NCBI GenBank assembly: GCA_000827495.1
Contig: KN817627.1
Span: forward strand, 1-64,000
Source: Hypholoma sublateritium FD-334 SS-4
Lineage: Eukaryota; Basidiomycota; Agaricomycetes; Agaricales; Strophariaceae
Length of the DNA stretch: 64,000 bases
Direction: 5' to 3'
In this document: positions 24,883-36,932 of the stretch, piece by piece
How the letters are laid out: each line of letters starts with the position of its first letter
Numbering within the stretch: position 1 is the stretch's first letter
Made by a program: the position numbers and the translations under genes
The notes under the pieces: model-generated
Seen by the model: only the letters and a program-made list of their open reading frames with translations
What the model was told of the DNA's origin: nothing
Databases searched by the model: none

Positions 24883-26072
24883 TCAATCTTCAACACAGGA
24901 ATTAATTGCCTCAAAAAGCTCCGGGATATCGTCGATCATAGGCTACCGAAACCATTTTAGCTTGAACACCAGTCTCTTGAAAAATGCCCAGAATGCTCAC
25001 AAAATGATTCGCTCCAGGGATCTTCTTCACCTTCAACGGAATCCCGGACTTTTCTGCCATAGCCTCCATCTGCCATACAGCCCATATCACAGCGACTACG
25101 CTCGCGTCGCCGTAAACCATTGAAAAAGACACCCCATCTCCCCACAAGTCGCGCACCTCCTTGTTGAAGAGCTTACGCTCCGTCAGCGCGTATGTCGTCG
25201 GCCAGAAGGTCTCATCGCCCACCCCGCTGTCGCCGCGGTCCGCTGCTGACAGGTCCACCATGCCTGCAAGCTCCTCTGGTGCTGCGTCCTTGAGCGTACG
25301 CATACGCGGCGGATTCGGTACGGAATCCAGAATGATTGACTCGAAGCGCCGGCTCTCGAGCGCAGGGTGCGGGAAATATGCCGTCACCCACTCTGTGAAC
25401 GAAGAAACACGCGCAGCGGGCGTGAGCCGCTCGTCGAAGAGCGGCGTCTGCCAATCGCCCGTTGACGGCATCGCAAAGCCGTGCATCACGCTCGCAGGGT
25501 CTGTGTGTAGCATCGATGGCCGTTAGGCCACCGATGCAGGCGGAGATGAAGACGCACCCCATAGAATCAGTGCCCGAACATGCTCCTTCAGGCGACTGCG
25601 CACTTCCTCGGGCACCTGTGCGATTGCGCCAACCACGAGCGTCAGGAACAGCGCACCCAGGGACCAGCCCGCGACGGCCACCCTTGCCAGGCCGTGGACT
25701 TGAATGACACTGTCGATGAACTCGAGCAAATACAGGCCTTGCTTTTCGAGAGTATGCGCGAAGATATCATGTGGGCTATCAGGCTGCAGCGCTGCGATTT
25801 CTTCGGGGGTGTACGACGTTGAACCAGGATACAGCCTGCGGTTAGGGACGATAAGGCGGTAGCCCAGTCCCCGCGCAGCGTCAGTCATGCGCTGGAAGGT
25901 ACCTATGGTCGTGGATTTCAGTGGGATACGTTTGAGTCTATTCAGCTGTATACTCACCGCTGTGGAATGTGTGCCCGTGGAGCGCTATCACGGTGAGGTA
26001 GTCGTCTTTGGGTAGCCGCCCGCTGTCGGTGTACGCGAACACTATGCCGTCCGAAACTTCCGTTGTCTGCAT
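24883..26072 (-). CDS. alpha/beta hydrolase, tandem copy 1 (339 aa)
   Basis: Four exons join in frame: 25958-26072, 25558-25902, 25001-25500 and 24883-24942. The family fold is an alpha/beta hydrolase acting on esters or similar bonds; the substrate cannot be read. LTVIALHGHTFHSG gives the oxyanion-side HG turn. The nucleophile elbow is GWSLG (Ser near residue 126), a likely acid is in MVYGDASVV, and the catalytic His is in PGANHF near residue 316. There is no signal peptide, so it is probably cytosolic. The last exon (PMIDDIPELFEAINSCVED) is needed to complete the fold. A nearly identical intact copy lies at 27.3 kb, and a decayed one at 42.3 kb. Confidence 0.85.
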
Positions 26073-27275
26073 TCTTATGAAAGGCCAAGTGCTAGTGATT
26101 ATTCGAGCTGGTTCTCTCTCTCATAAATGCTCAAACTTCCTTTTATACAGCTCCCTAGTATCTCCCGGAAATCTGGTGCGTCATATTGAGCCCCTGGAAC
26201 TTGCCGAGTATTTTGGCGCTTGTTGACAGATGGGGAACTAGTCACACTACTAGTTGACCCTTATATTTGCTTGACCTCTGGCCATTCACCGACACCCATG
26301 ACATGTAACGGCAATGCGGCGCGCCACTGGTATCAAGTACTGCTAGAGGAATTTGTCCGGTACCTAGCGCTGCAGTGTTGATAGCCGTGGAACCAATTAC
26401 TACATTTGACGCTCGTCTAAATTTGAATTGCATTCCGCCACAGGGCGCGTTGACATGCCGCCCCTCGGAGAAACGGCTGCACGCTGCAAGGATCAATCCT
26501 TATCGACACTAACGATGATAGTAGAGTTGGCGTACCACATGGAGCTTTGACGGAACAAATGTAGCTGGTGGCACTCCATTCTGCGTGGATTCTGTGAGCA
26601 GTCAGACCAGCTGATACGATAATGGTACTCATCGATTAGAATCCAAGGTACTGAGCTGCTCATGCTATTGGATATATCCATCCCCAACTAGCGTAGACCT
26701 TCAGAAATTGGTGCGTAAAATAGGCCAGGGTTGGGTGAAAAGGAACTGCCAGTGGGTAGTCCAAGCGTGTAAGCAGACTCCAGGCTAGAGTTGGGCTAGA
26801 GTCTCGAATATGATGTACTATATCTACATAATGCTTTGGACGCAGAACATATTTCATGCCTGATTGCCAGACGGCACGATAAGTCACCGACGTCTGATGC
26901 GACTGACATATCGGATGTGCAAAGTATACGGTGGCGTCGCATTGAAAAATAATTCTTGTGAGTTTTGATCAATTCCGCCGTACAGCTGAATCCACATATC
27001 ATCTGCGTGCCTGGATCCAGCATTATCCTCCATCATCAGCTCTCACCCGTGCCAGTTCGTGCCTCTTACATACATTATTGAAACATCATACATAGCTAGC
27101 GCCTGTTAAGTCAGCGTGGGATCATTACCCCGTATGGAATATTTCCTAATTGAGCATGCATTTCCTCGAACGAGACCATCGGGAAGAATTGTTATTGTGT
27201 TCCATCACTTCAGTTCAAGTTCAAAGATAACTTTCAAGCACAGAAAGTAAGCCTCTACTTGTTATAGGTTTGAGT
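26073..27275. other. spacer between tandem hydrolase genes, with duplicated promoter segment
   Basis: About 150 bp upstream of copy 1 (26075-26225) matches the segment upstream of copy 2 (28472-28640). Both have ATTCGAG.TGGT, TCTCTC, TTTTATACA, and GAAXTTTGG..CATCATTGAG-like words in the same order. The TTTTATACA may be the TATA-like element. The rest of the spacer shows nothing I can support. Confidence 0.45.
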
Positions 27276-28470
27276 TTAATCTTCAACACAGGAATTGATT
27301 GCCTCAAAAAGCGACAGGATATCATCAATCATGGGCTACTGGAATCATTAGTTTAGTCCTTAGCAATTGTTCTATAGAATGCTTACAAAATGATTTGCTC
27401 CAGGAATCTTCTTCACTTTCATCGGCATGCCGGATTTTTCCCCCATGGCTTCTATCTGCCATACTGCCCATATCACATTTACCACACTCGCCTCGCCATA
27501 GATCATCGCAAACGATGCCCTAGCGCCCCACAAGTTGCGCACCTCCTTTCTGAAGAGAATGCGTTGCGTCAGCGCGCGTGTCGTCGGCCAAAAGGTCTCA
27601 TCGCCCACGCTGCTGTCTCCGCGGTCCGCCGCTGACAGGTCGACCATGCCCGCGAACTCCTCCGGCGTTGCATCCTTCATCGTGCGCACACGTGGCGGGT
27701 TTGGCACAGGCGCTAGAATGATCGACTCAAAGCGCCGGCTCTCAAGCGCAGGGTGGGGGAAATAGCCCGTCACCCATTCAGTGAACGTGTGAATACGCGC
27801 GGCGGGTGAAAGCCGCTCGTCGAAGAGCGGCGTCTGCCAATCGCCCGTTGACGGCATCGCAAAGCCGTGCATCACGCTCGCAGGGTCTGTGTGTAGCATC
27901 GATGTCCGTGAGGTCATAGTTAGTCTACCGATGCAGGCGGAAATGAGACGCACCCCATAGAATAAGCGCCCGGACGTGGACCTTCAGGCGGCTGCGCACT
28001 TCCTCGGGCACCTGCGCGATTGCGCCGGCAATGAGCGTCAGGAACAGTGCACCCGACGACCAGCCTGCGACGGCCACATTTTCCAGACCGTGGACCTGAG
28101 TGACGCCGTCGACGAACTCGAGCAAATACAGCCCTTGCTGCTCGAGCGTATGCGTATAGATTTCAAGTGAGGTGCCGGGCTGCAAGGCTGCGATCTCTGT
28201 GGGAGTGTACGGCGTAGAACCAGGGTACAACCGGCGGTTGGGGACGATAAGGCGGTAGCCCAACCCTCGCGCCGCGTCAGTCATGCGGCGAAAAGTTCCT
28301 GTGGGCCTAGTTTTTCAGCCACCCTACGATTGTGTCCAGTCTGCTGTGTACTCACCGCTGTGGAATGTGTGTCCGTGGAGTACTATCACGGTGAGATAGT
28401 CGTCTTTAGGTGGTAGACCGCTGTCGGTGTACGCGAACACAATGTCGTCCGAAACTTCGATCGTTTGCAT
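27276..28470 (-). CDS. alpha/beta hydrolase, tandem copy 2 (339 aa)
   Basis: Same four-exon plan as copy 1: 28356-28470, 27954-28298, 27387-27886 and 27276-27335, with identical coding exon lengths of 115, 345, 500 and 60 nt. The nucleophile elbow is GWSSG, the catalytic His lies in PGANHF and the acid candidate is in IYGEASVV, where copy 1 has GDAS. If that residue is the triad acid it is Glu rather than Asp here, which may tune activity. The start MQTIEVSDDIVFAYTDSG aligns with MQTTEVSDGIVFAYTDSG of copy 1. It is a recent tandem duplication in the same orientation, sharing promoter sequence with copy 1. Confidence 0.85.
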
Positions 28471-29049
28471 TCTAAGGAAATCCTAATTATTTGTGGTTAT
28501 TCGAGTTGGTGCCCTTCTGATTCTCTCGGCCTTACTCACAGGTCTTTTATACATTCCACCTCATGTGTCCCCCAGAAGTTTGGCTCATCATTGAGCTCGC
28601 GGAACTTCTTGCCTGGTATTATCTCTTTATCTGGGAAATGCGGCAGTGTAGGTGGGAAATCCACTTACCTAGGTGCCTGTCTCTAGCCTTGTTCCGGGTT
28701 CCCTTTTGTTTGTGCATCTTAGATACGTAAGTAATAGCGCTCTTGCAGCGCTCACACTTCAGCTTGCAGGTCAATTGCAGGCCCTTCACTCGACGTCCAC
28801 CAACCCAGATAAAGTGATGTGTAGAATACACATGCAATCTGAGTGCAGTCGCACAATAACGAAAGCATAATCTATGAACTTCGTTGCCTCCTGCCTGATA
28901 CAGAGTGAATTAGTGCATTACCGAAAATAAGTGCCAGGTGGATACGAGGAGTGACCCATGCGTCCTGAGTTTTACCGACGCGAATACCATGTAACATTGC
29001 CTTTGTAGCTAATATACGGTCCACAAAAGCGCATTCATTACCATTTTTA
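28471..29049. other. upstream region of hydrolase copy 2
   Basis: The first 170 bp hold the promoter segment shared with hydrolase copy 1. The remainder shows no supported gene. No MFS remnant is visible here, unlike the blocks at 43-60 kb. Confidence 0.4.
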
Positions 29050-29910
29050 TTAACACATACAGCGGTTGACAAACTACGTTGCCATCTTCGCCTGCGTAAG
29101 TTTCTCCTGCTGTGCCAGCATGCATCTATCGAAAAATACAATGAGTATGTCTCGAACAAACCAGTCAAGCAGAAAATTAACCACAAATGCCAGGCCAGAA
29201 GAGATGAAACAGGATATGAAAAAAAGCACACCTTCACCCCCAGGATCATCTATGCCTTTGCTCCTGTAGGCTGACCTAGCGCTTCTTTGCGCAGTTCTCT
29301 CCCACACCGCCTTCGGAGTCCTTCCCAGCAAACTCTCTTTAGCGGATATTTTCAGCTTTCTTCGCTCGCTCCTCGATATAGTACCGCGAGATTAGCGACT
29401 CAAGTTTTTTTTAAAGCCTGTTCAGTTGCCTAGAGCGCCGGCGCCCCCCGTCACGAGATTCCGAGAATGAAGTGTGTGATAAGCCCGCGGTGCGGCCAAC
29501 GATGGAAGTTGGAACGGACAAAGTCGGAAAGAGGCTGTGCGTTGCTTGTAAAAATCCGCGCTTGAGGATGTTGTTTGTCGTTTATTCCACGCTGCGTATT
29601 CGTAAGAGGGCGACGTGGGTTTTGCCGCTATGTTGTGGGCCATACACTAAAGAAAGCACCTGCCGATTTCATAATTGTCTCGTAGGAAGCGAATTTGGTT
29701 GGTGCATCACAAAAGATCCTAACTGAAATAGGACAGGTGGGCGGCGAAGAAAAAAATCAAAGGATGAAATTGATCAGGCTGACAGAAAGGAATCCGTTTG
29801 TTTTGTACGAACAAAGTTCGGGCGACGTTCGACGACGGCAAGACGATGGTGGAGATGGCTAGCGCTAAGCGCACCTCCACCAAATTATGCACTGGCCAAC
29901 CCAATTTCTC
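29050..29910 (-). pseudogene. CUE-domain protein remnant A
   Basis: On the minus strand the pieces AYHTLHSRN, SLISRYYIEERAKKAENIR and RCMLAQQE match the C-terminal half of the intact CUE gene at 60.3-61.4 kb (AYHTLYPRN, SLISRYHLEERAQTAENIQ, RMLAQQV). A stop and a frame change follow AENIR, and the Lys-Ala-Val-Trp-Glu segment is in another frame (KAVWERTAQRSARS). A diverged CUE-domain end lies near 29550-29610. It is a truncated, non-functional copy. Confidence 0.65.
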
Positions 29911-30719
29911 ACGCTTAGTGAAGTCAATAAACTATTCTCGACCAAAGAAACTTGCTTTGTGGGCCACTGCATGGCATGGCTACGAGTCTTTTTTGATGAT
30001 TTTTCTTTGTTATTGTATCCATTTGTATGTGCAAATAATGATCTATTCTGTGCCAATGCAACTACAACAGACACAATATCCATTATCTGGCCACACAGAA
30101 TAATTTATTTAGACATCTGCATTTGATCTGCATGATTTTACAAGACTTGTACACATATTTTTGAGGCACACAACATCCTTTCATTTTATTCTTCAACTTT
30201 CTAATGTCAGACTTCAACTTTGCAACCTGACACAATATCCCAACTTCCCAAGTACAGTGTAATACCACACCTTCACATATGATCACTCCTTTGCACACCA
30301 TTAAATTTTCCATCATTTTCTGCTTAATACTTAGAATATTTGGCAGAGTCATTTGTCTATATTATATATACTGTCAATAGTAGTTTGGAATATTGACAAT
30401 AGAAAGCCCTGGAGGATTGCAAGACATTAAGGCAAAATCACTGGAATTGCATGCAATCAGTGAATTATACTCTCAATTGTTCAGTATACAAAACACTATA
30501 CAGTTTATAAAAATTATGAAAGATGTCTAGTATCCAACTTCAAACAGTTTAAAAAATATAGAGGTTGAGCATTGCCTCGTGCTAACATAAATCAAACAGT
30601 TTCCACACTTTCCGAATCTGCCAAAATTATTGTGGTAGGTACTTTCCTCATTGAGAAAAATGCAAAATGGCTGTGAAAAGCTGGCTATACTTGTGTCCAG
30701 CCTTACATACACATGACCA

Positions 30720-30822
30720 AAGTGCAGGCTCAGGCCTGAGCCCAGCCAGGCCAGGCCATCCTGAGGGCTTCAGGCCTGGCTCGCCATATTGACAAGCCCA
30801 AGCCTGNGCCTGCACATCACTA
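30720..30822 (-). repeat. GC-rich short dispersed repeat, copy 1
   Basis: On the minus strand it starts TAGTGATGTGCAGGC, has many GGCCTGG/CCAGGCC words and ends near GCACTTTGGTCATGTG. Two further copies lie at 31680-31835 and 33187-33336. The body is almost only G and C words in an AT-rich setting. Confidence 0.6.
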
Positions 30823-30956
30823 GTTGAGACATGCATTGGAAATGTATTTATGAGGGATTAATAGGCATGTAGTGATTGATACAGTGGTTACAATTTTGAA
30901 AATGTTATTAACTGATCTGGTAGAATAGAAGATATATCTTAATTTACTTGGCTGTC

Positions 30957-31292
30957 ATTAGTGATTGTTGTGGGTCAGCAAAACCCACATGCATCACAGG
31001 TAGGGTACAGGTTCAGAAATCCGGACCCTCAAAAAACCCATACCCCAGCTGTGGTTCGGGGGTCTAAAATTTATCAAAAATCATTGTATATGCACTTAAT
31101 AAAAGTTCTAATATAATTTCACATGTACTATAATATATTGTTTGACCTATTAACATGCACAACCTGCCAAAACCTTCCCAACCCACACTGTAACCCGCCC
31201 AAAACCCATACCTGTGGTCACGGGTATGGATCATGTGGGTCAGGGTACAGGTTGACTAAAAATACCCCAGGGTCACCCGCGACAATCACTAG
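30957..31292. repeat. MITE-like element with inverted ends (about 335 bp)
   Basis: The left end reads TTAGTGATTGTTGTGGGTCA and the right end, reversed, GCTAGTGATTGTCGCGGGTG: an imperfect terminal inverted repeat of about 20 bp. The interior holds many CCCATACC/GGGTACAG words in both orientations. No coding capacity. A clear target duplication was not seen. Confidence 0.55.
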
Positions 31293-31679
31293 CTGTCATT
31301 TGAGGTGTTAAGCATGATTCAACACCACAGATAGGTGACTATAGCTATGGCCTAATAGCTCCATTCTACAAAATGTAAATATCCACTGAAATGACCTTTC
31401 TATAAAAGGTCTATGGATGTGCAATCTACAGTGCTCCCATATAATTCACAGAGCTCATTTATAACTTATAAAGCATATCAATTGCTAGAAGTTGGCCAGA
31501 AGTGGATGAAAATCAATGCAGTTACACTTAAATTTGCCAAAACAAAGAAAGTTGTTTTCCTGTTAGCAAGGAGGAAAGTATTAGTGAGCATAGCTGTGTA
31601 GTGCTGTCATGGGTCCCAGTGCTTCTCTAGGTATCATTGGGGTGGTGTTGAGCTGGGGACATGGCAGTGGTATCAGTAT

Positions 31680-31835
31680 AAGTAGTGATGTGCAGGCTCG
31701 GGCTTGGCCTGAAAGCCCGGCCTTGGGCTTCAAAGCCAGGGCTTGGGCCCACCAATATCGTGAGCCAGGCCTGAAGCCCTCAGGATGGCCTGGCCCAGCC
31801 AGGCTCGGGCCTAAGCCCAGGCTTTGGTCACATGT
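31680..31835 (+). repeat. GC-rich short dispersed repeat, copy 2
   Basis: Starts AGTGATGTGCAGGCTCGGGC and ends near GGCTTTGGTCACATGTAC, with the same internal words as copy 1 (GAGCCAGGCCTGAAGCCCTC is shared). It is in the opposite orientation to copy 1. Confidence 0.65.
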
Positions 31836-31907
31836 ACAATACTTCGTGCTGAAGGACATGTGCTGTGCGCATGCTCATTGGCAACTGTGTAGCCATGTCA
31901 TAAATTT

Positions 31908-32393
31908 TAAGGCTGGACACGAGTATACCTGCGGATCACCTGGATCCGTACCTGCGGGTCATGTGGTCAAAAAATCGACACCTGGATTGACCTGGATCCA
32001 TGGGAAACAGGTACCTGGACCCACAGGTCACGTTTTGGCGGGTATTTCCCATGGATCTACCTGCAGGTACTCGTGGGTATTGCTACAATATCATAACAAT
32101 ATCATTAATTTCATACAATAAAGCATACTTTTTATCAATTTTAAATGGTAATAAGCTAGTTCTAAGTCCATTGTACCCAGTACATGCCGAAAACTGGGCC
32201 AAAAATGCATTTTTATTAAGTAAAAAAAATAATTCTCGTGACCTGCGGGTATTTGAACTTCCAAAATCCATACCTGGATTGACCTGGATCCGTGGGAACA
32301 GGTGATCTGGATCCGCGGGTCAGGTTTTTGCAGGTATTCCCACGGGTCAACCTGCGAGTACCTGCGGATCCATACTACTCGTGTCCAGCCTTA
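31908..32393. repeat. MITE-like element with inverted ends (about 485 bp)
   Basis: The left end TAAGGCTGGACACGAGTA and the right end TACTCGTGTCCAGCCTTA are perfect inverted repeats of 18 bp. Inside are many ACCTGGATCC/ACCTGCGGGT words in both orientations flanking an AT-rich centre at about 32090-32230. No coding capacity. It looks like a non-autonomous DNA element. Confidence 0.7.
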
Positions 32394-33186
32394 GTTATAA
32401 TAGGTACTGATGTTCAAGTGGTCAGGTAGCTGGTGTTGTGGTAGGATGAGTGTGCAGGTGGTGAAAGGAGGAGCAGTGCACGCACCTTGTGCCCATGTTC
32501 CCGCGAGCTCGAGCATGCAGCTAGTACCCATTGTCATTTGCTCTATATCCTGTGAGTGTTCTGCATCACATGAGCATGCACAGGAGGTTGAGTACTCGAG
32601 TAACAAGTGGCACAGCATACATACCGTGAATCCCAAGGCACATCCCTCCTCTTGCTGTTCCTGCTGCTTTCCCCTGTTTGGTCTTGGTGCCAGATAGATT
32701 TTAAGCACTACAGGGGCCGCAGGAGTCAAGAGGGGCACAGAGTAGCAGCTGTAGTACTGATGCAACTTGCACCGCTGCCATCGAGTGAAGTGGTGACAAC
32801 GCAAGTGATTAGCACGCTTTAGACAGAAAATGTATGGTGCTTACAACACAGCAGCATGACATGTCTGCCCTCACTTCTCTGCATCCCACCAGGTTGCGCC
32901 CACCCTTCACAGGCCACTTTTGAAGTGTGGTGCTCTTTGCGTGGTTGCCAGCATGTGGGGCGTGAGATGCGCAGCTCTTCTAAATGCAGGAGGGGAGAGA
33001 TGGAATTATTCAACGTTCAGCACTCATGACTGCATATCAACAGTGTGTTGTCATGCGCGTCACATGCATGAGCGGCTTCTGCCAATGGCTCGAAAGTTTT
33101 GCTGAGCACCGTTTTTGGGCCATTTTTTTGGAAGAAAGAATTTTATATATATCTTATACATGCCAAATCAGTGAGAAAAATGTTGT

Positions 33187-33336
33187 ACCAAAGCCCAGGC
33201 TCAGGCTGCAGCTTTGGGCTTTCAAAATCTCAAGCCAAGCCGTAGGCCCACCCAAGCCAGCCAGTCGGACCCGGCTTGGCCTGGCTCAGATGGGCTTTGT
33301 GCCTCAAGCCAGAGCCCACACATCACTAAGTATAAG
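33187..33336 (-). repeat. GC-rich short dispersed repeat, copy 3
   Basis: On the minus strand it starts TAGTGATGTGTGGGCTC and ends GCCTGGGCTTTGGTAC, like copies 1 and 2, with a more diverged interior of GGCTTGG words. Confidence 0.55.
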
Positions 33337-33454
33337 GGTGTGAAAAGGTGGAGTAATAGAAAATGGTGTCCATACAAGCATCAAAGCTCCTGCAGGCACT
33401 GCCACAGCCTTTGCAATTGCCAAAAAGGTGGAAAGGAGGAATGGTCAGCTGACA

Positions 33455-33836
33455 AACATTTCATAAATGACCATGCAATATCTGCACCTCTTGTCCGCTT
33501 ACTATATTGACTAAATATATATATACTGTATGCACTGCAAATGATTGTTCGTGAAACAAAATTGGTAAAGAGCTTGAGTGTAAGACTTACAGCCACTTTC
33601 AATGATTGGTCAGCAAGTTGACTTTGAGGTCCACAGCCACCGCTGAGGATGTCAGTTCAGAAATGACTGAGCAATATCTGCGCCTCTTGTCAGATTACTA
33701 TATTGACTAGATATACATGTACTGTATGTTGTCTGAATAACTGTTTACTGAACAGAATTGGTAAAAAGCTTGAGTATGAGCCTTACATNNACTTTCAATG
33801 ATTGATCAGCAAGTTGACTTTGAGGTCCACAGCCAC
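33455..33836 (+). repeat. satellite units, left group
   Basis: Roughly two units of the ~200-bp repeat described at 34872-35990, with GGTCAGCAAGTTGACTTTGA, ATATACATGTACTGTATG and AGAATTGGTAAA words. The array is interrupted at 33837 by an inserted element. Confidence 0.7.
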
Positions 33837-34871
33837 CAGAAGTTCCNATCAACAGGCATGACCAAGCATGACNTGCAACCTGCAACCTGGTGCCATTGGC
33901 TGATGCACCTTCTGAAACAAACAACCACACATTGCCTCCATGATTGAAACCTCATCAACATCCAATCAACATCCCTGCTGCCTGGACCTAGGCTTTTGCT
34001 AGGCTTGCCACTCCTCATCCCTTTTCTTTTTGACACTGAGCCAATATTGATCACTACTGTCTATATCTCATTTCTGAACAAATAACAAGATGGAGCTAGC
34101 ATGAGAAATTAGCAATGATTCAGGCAGTGCGCTTGCACAGTGGTAGATGTAAACAGAAATGGTGTGTGGAGGGTTGGATATCAGAATTAGGGCAAAAGAG
34201 TAGAAGACCAGTGAGCAAGCAACATTTGCACATTTTTTCACCAGAGCACACTCAGTGACAGCCACAACTCGGAGACCCACCAGTAACTACCTGCAATCCA
34301 GGCATTGCCTACAACAGTCCTGAGTCAACTCAAGCACTCATATTTTTTGGAAGTGGTGTGAATAGGCTGGCACTCAGCAACCACAGTGACACCAGAGACA
34401 CCTTGCTTGAGCAGCATGGGCTAGGTTAGCATGGTGTAATATGTTTGCTCACTGGTGTACCATAATTCATGCACCCTGCAACCTGGGCCAGCATAGAGAC
34501 CAGTCAATGGACATTCCAATGCACTAAGCAATGCAAGCACAGGCATAGGTGACTCAGATATGGGCAAGAGCAAGATCAAATCTATGTGCTTGTAGTCTCA
34601 GTCCTAACTCAAGCTCCAGCTTGAGTACTTGACATATGTGAGCACCATCTGCCATGGCACAGCTCGTAAAGTCAGACAATGACTGGCCTTGTTGTGCATG
34701 GTGCAAAGCCCCCTACTGTACTCTATTCTACTACTATCAATCCTATTGGAAGTTATCCAATGCCTGGTCACTTTGAGCCATGTGATTAATAGATTCATTG
34801 AGAAGACCTTAAAGTTGGCTGAGGTTGCAGGTTGCAGGTTACAGGTCATGCCTATAGATGGGATGTTCTCC
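33837..34871. mobile_element. non-autonomous element with ~28-bp inverted ends inside the satellite
   Basis: The left end begins CAGAAGTTCC and contains AACAGGCATGACC. The right end, reversed, begins GGAGAACATCC and contains TATAGGCATGACC. Just inside both ends lie repeated TTGCAGGTTGCAGG words in inverted orientation. Its left neighbour stops after CACAGCCAC and its right neighbour resumes with GCTGAGGATG, exactly as an uninterrupted satellite unit reads. No transposase is present. Confidence 0.6.
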
Positions 34872-35990
34872 AGCTGAGGATGTCAGTTCAGACTTAACTG
34901 TGGAGTTGAATATCTGTAACTCTTGTCAGATTATTATATTGACCAGATATACATGTACTGTATGTTTTCTGAATGACTGTTTACTGAACAGAATTGGTGA
35001 AGAGCTTGAAAGTGAGCCTTACAGTTGCTTTCAATGATGCAAATAATTGTTTTGGAAACAGAATTGGTAAAGAGCTTGAGTGTGAGCCTTAGAGCAGCTA
35101 TCAATGCTTGGTCAGCAAGTTGGCTTTGAGGTACACAGCCACTGCTCAGGATGCCAGTTCATAAGTGACTGTGCAATATCTGCTACTGTTGTTACAATAG
35201 ATATACATGTACTGTATATACTGCAAATAATTGTTTGTGAAACAGAATTGGTAAAGAACTTGTGAGTATGAGCCTTACAGCCACTTTCAATGCTTGGTCA
35301 GCAAGTTGACTTTGAGGTACACAGCCACCACTCAGGATGTCAGCTCATAAGTGACTGTGCAATATTTGCCACTGTTGTTAGATTACCATATTGACTCGCC
35401 CAATAAATATACATGTACTGTATGTACTGCAAATAATTGTTTGGGGAACAGAATTGGTAAAGAGCTTGAGTGTGAGCCTTACAGCCACTTTCAATGCTTG
35501 GTCAGCAAGTTGACTTTGAGGTGCACAGCCACTGCTCAGGATGCCAGTTCATAAGTGACTGTGTAATATCTGCCACTGTTGTTAGATTACTATATTGACT
35601 CACCCAATAGATATACATGTACTGTATGTACTGCAAATAATTGTTTGGGGAACAGAATTGGTAAAGAGCTTGTGAGGGTGAGCCTTACAGCCACTTTCAA
35701 TGCTTGGTCAGCAAGTTGGCTTTGAGGTACACAGCCACTGCTCAGGATGTCAGCTCATAAGTGACTGTGCAATATTTGCCACTGTTGTTAGATTACTATA
35801 TTGACTCACCCAATAGATATACATGTACTGTATGTACTGCAAATAATGATTGTTTGAGGAACAGAATTAGTAAAGAACTTGTGAGTGTGAGCCTGGAAGC
35901 CGCTTTCAATGCTTGGTCAGCAAGTTGGCTTTGAGGTTCACAGCCACTGCTGAGGATGTAATTTCATAATAAATGCATGGTATCTGCCTC
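34872..35990 (+). repeat. ~200-bp tandem satellite, right group
   Basis: The word TTGGTCAGCAAGTTG recurs at about 35108, 35294, 35498, 35704 and 35913, giving unit lengths of 186 to 209 bp. Each unit also carries ATATACATGTACTGTATG (containing the palindrome TACATGTA), AACAGAATTGGTAAAGA and CACAGCCACTGCTCAGGATG. Units are AT-rich and diverge by substitutions and small indels. Confidence 0.8.
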
Positions 35991-36932
35991 CCTTGTGAGA
36001 TTACTTTGTTGAATTGATAAATAGATGAACATGTACTTTATGTACTCCAAAGAAAGGAATATCCAGTACATTCTTCAGTAACAACCACGTTCATCCTGTT
36101 ATTTCTAGTACTTACAGCCTATCTCATTATGGGCAGGGAAGCCTTGGGGAAGCCCTGTAGAAACAATAGATCTGAGCTGTAGAATAGTTTAACAACCACT
36201 CTTGTAAAAGTTGAATTCAACCAGTTTTCAGCCTCATAAACAGATACCCTGCCAATATGGGATGCCTTTCTATTGAACTATCTTTNGGATGTTGTGGATG
36301 GTGCACACTCATACTCCGACTGGATCAACAGAGATCTCTATGAGTGGACAGANNAACAATTTGGTATATGTCAATTCCCAGGTAATTTAATTTTTGTTTA
36401 TTCTGAAGAATCTACTGACCGTTATGGTTGGATTTGATTAATTCATAGACTCACTCCATGCTCAATTATCAATGGAGCCGTTCAATGGGAACGAGGCTCA
36501 ATATAAGCTCAGTCCCACTGATGACTGGCCCAGAAAGCGACAAGATCTCACACATCGGGAAAAAGACTTTCATTCCCAGGCTGACCTGCATCATTTGATC
36601 ACTCCCACATCATGGTGGGAACTCCCTGGGCATCCTGGATCACCCTGTGGAGTCCCGGAAATTCTACCCCACACTAGGGCGGTGTGGGGACTTGTAGTTC
36701 AAGAAATATTACATTCCAAATTTGTAAAACTATTCAGATATCATATATTTCATTCATGGACTACATAAAAATACATTTATCAAGTTGCATTTACTACAGG
36801 TATGCATTTGGAAGAGGCGTGCCGGGGAACAGCGCCGTAGCAAGCATTGACAGTCTTGGCGTCATCGACAGGTTTAAGATGGGAAGGGCGCAGGAGGGGA
36901 GGAGGACAAGGCATATTCCTGCGCTAGTAATA

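Larger units (their letters stand above)
29911..36800. other. AT-rich, gene-free repeat region
   Basis: No ORF here has a recognisable domain. The content is short inverted-repeat elements, GC-rich short repeats and a ~200-bp satellite, listed separately. N bases occur near 30806 and 33788-33875 and at about 36286-36355. Small ORFs such as 31609-32121 are translations of the repeats. Confidence 0.6.

Noticed and set aside
32391..33013. Cys/His-rich ORFs on both strands in the AT-rich block
   Set aside because: Overlapping in several frames, no known domain, low-complexity neighbourhood.
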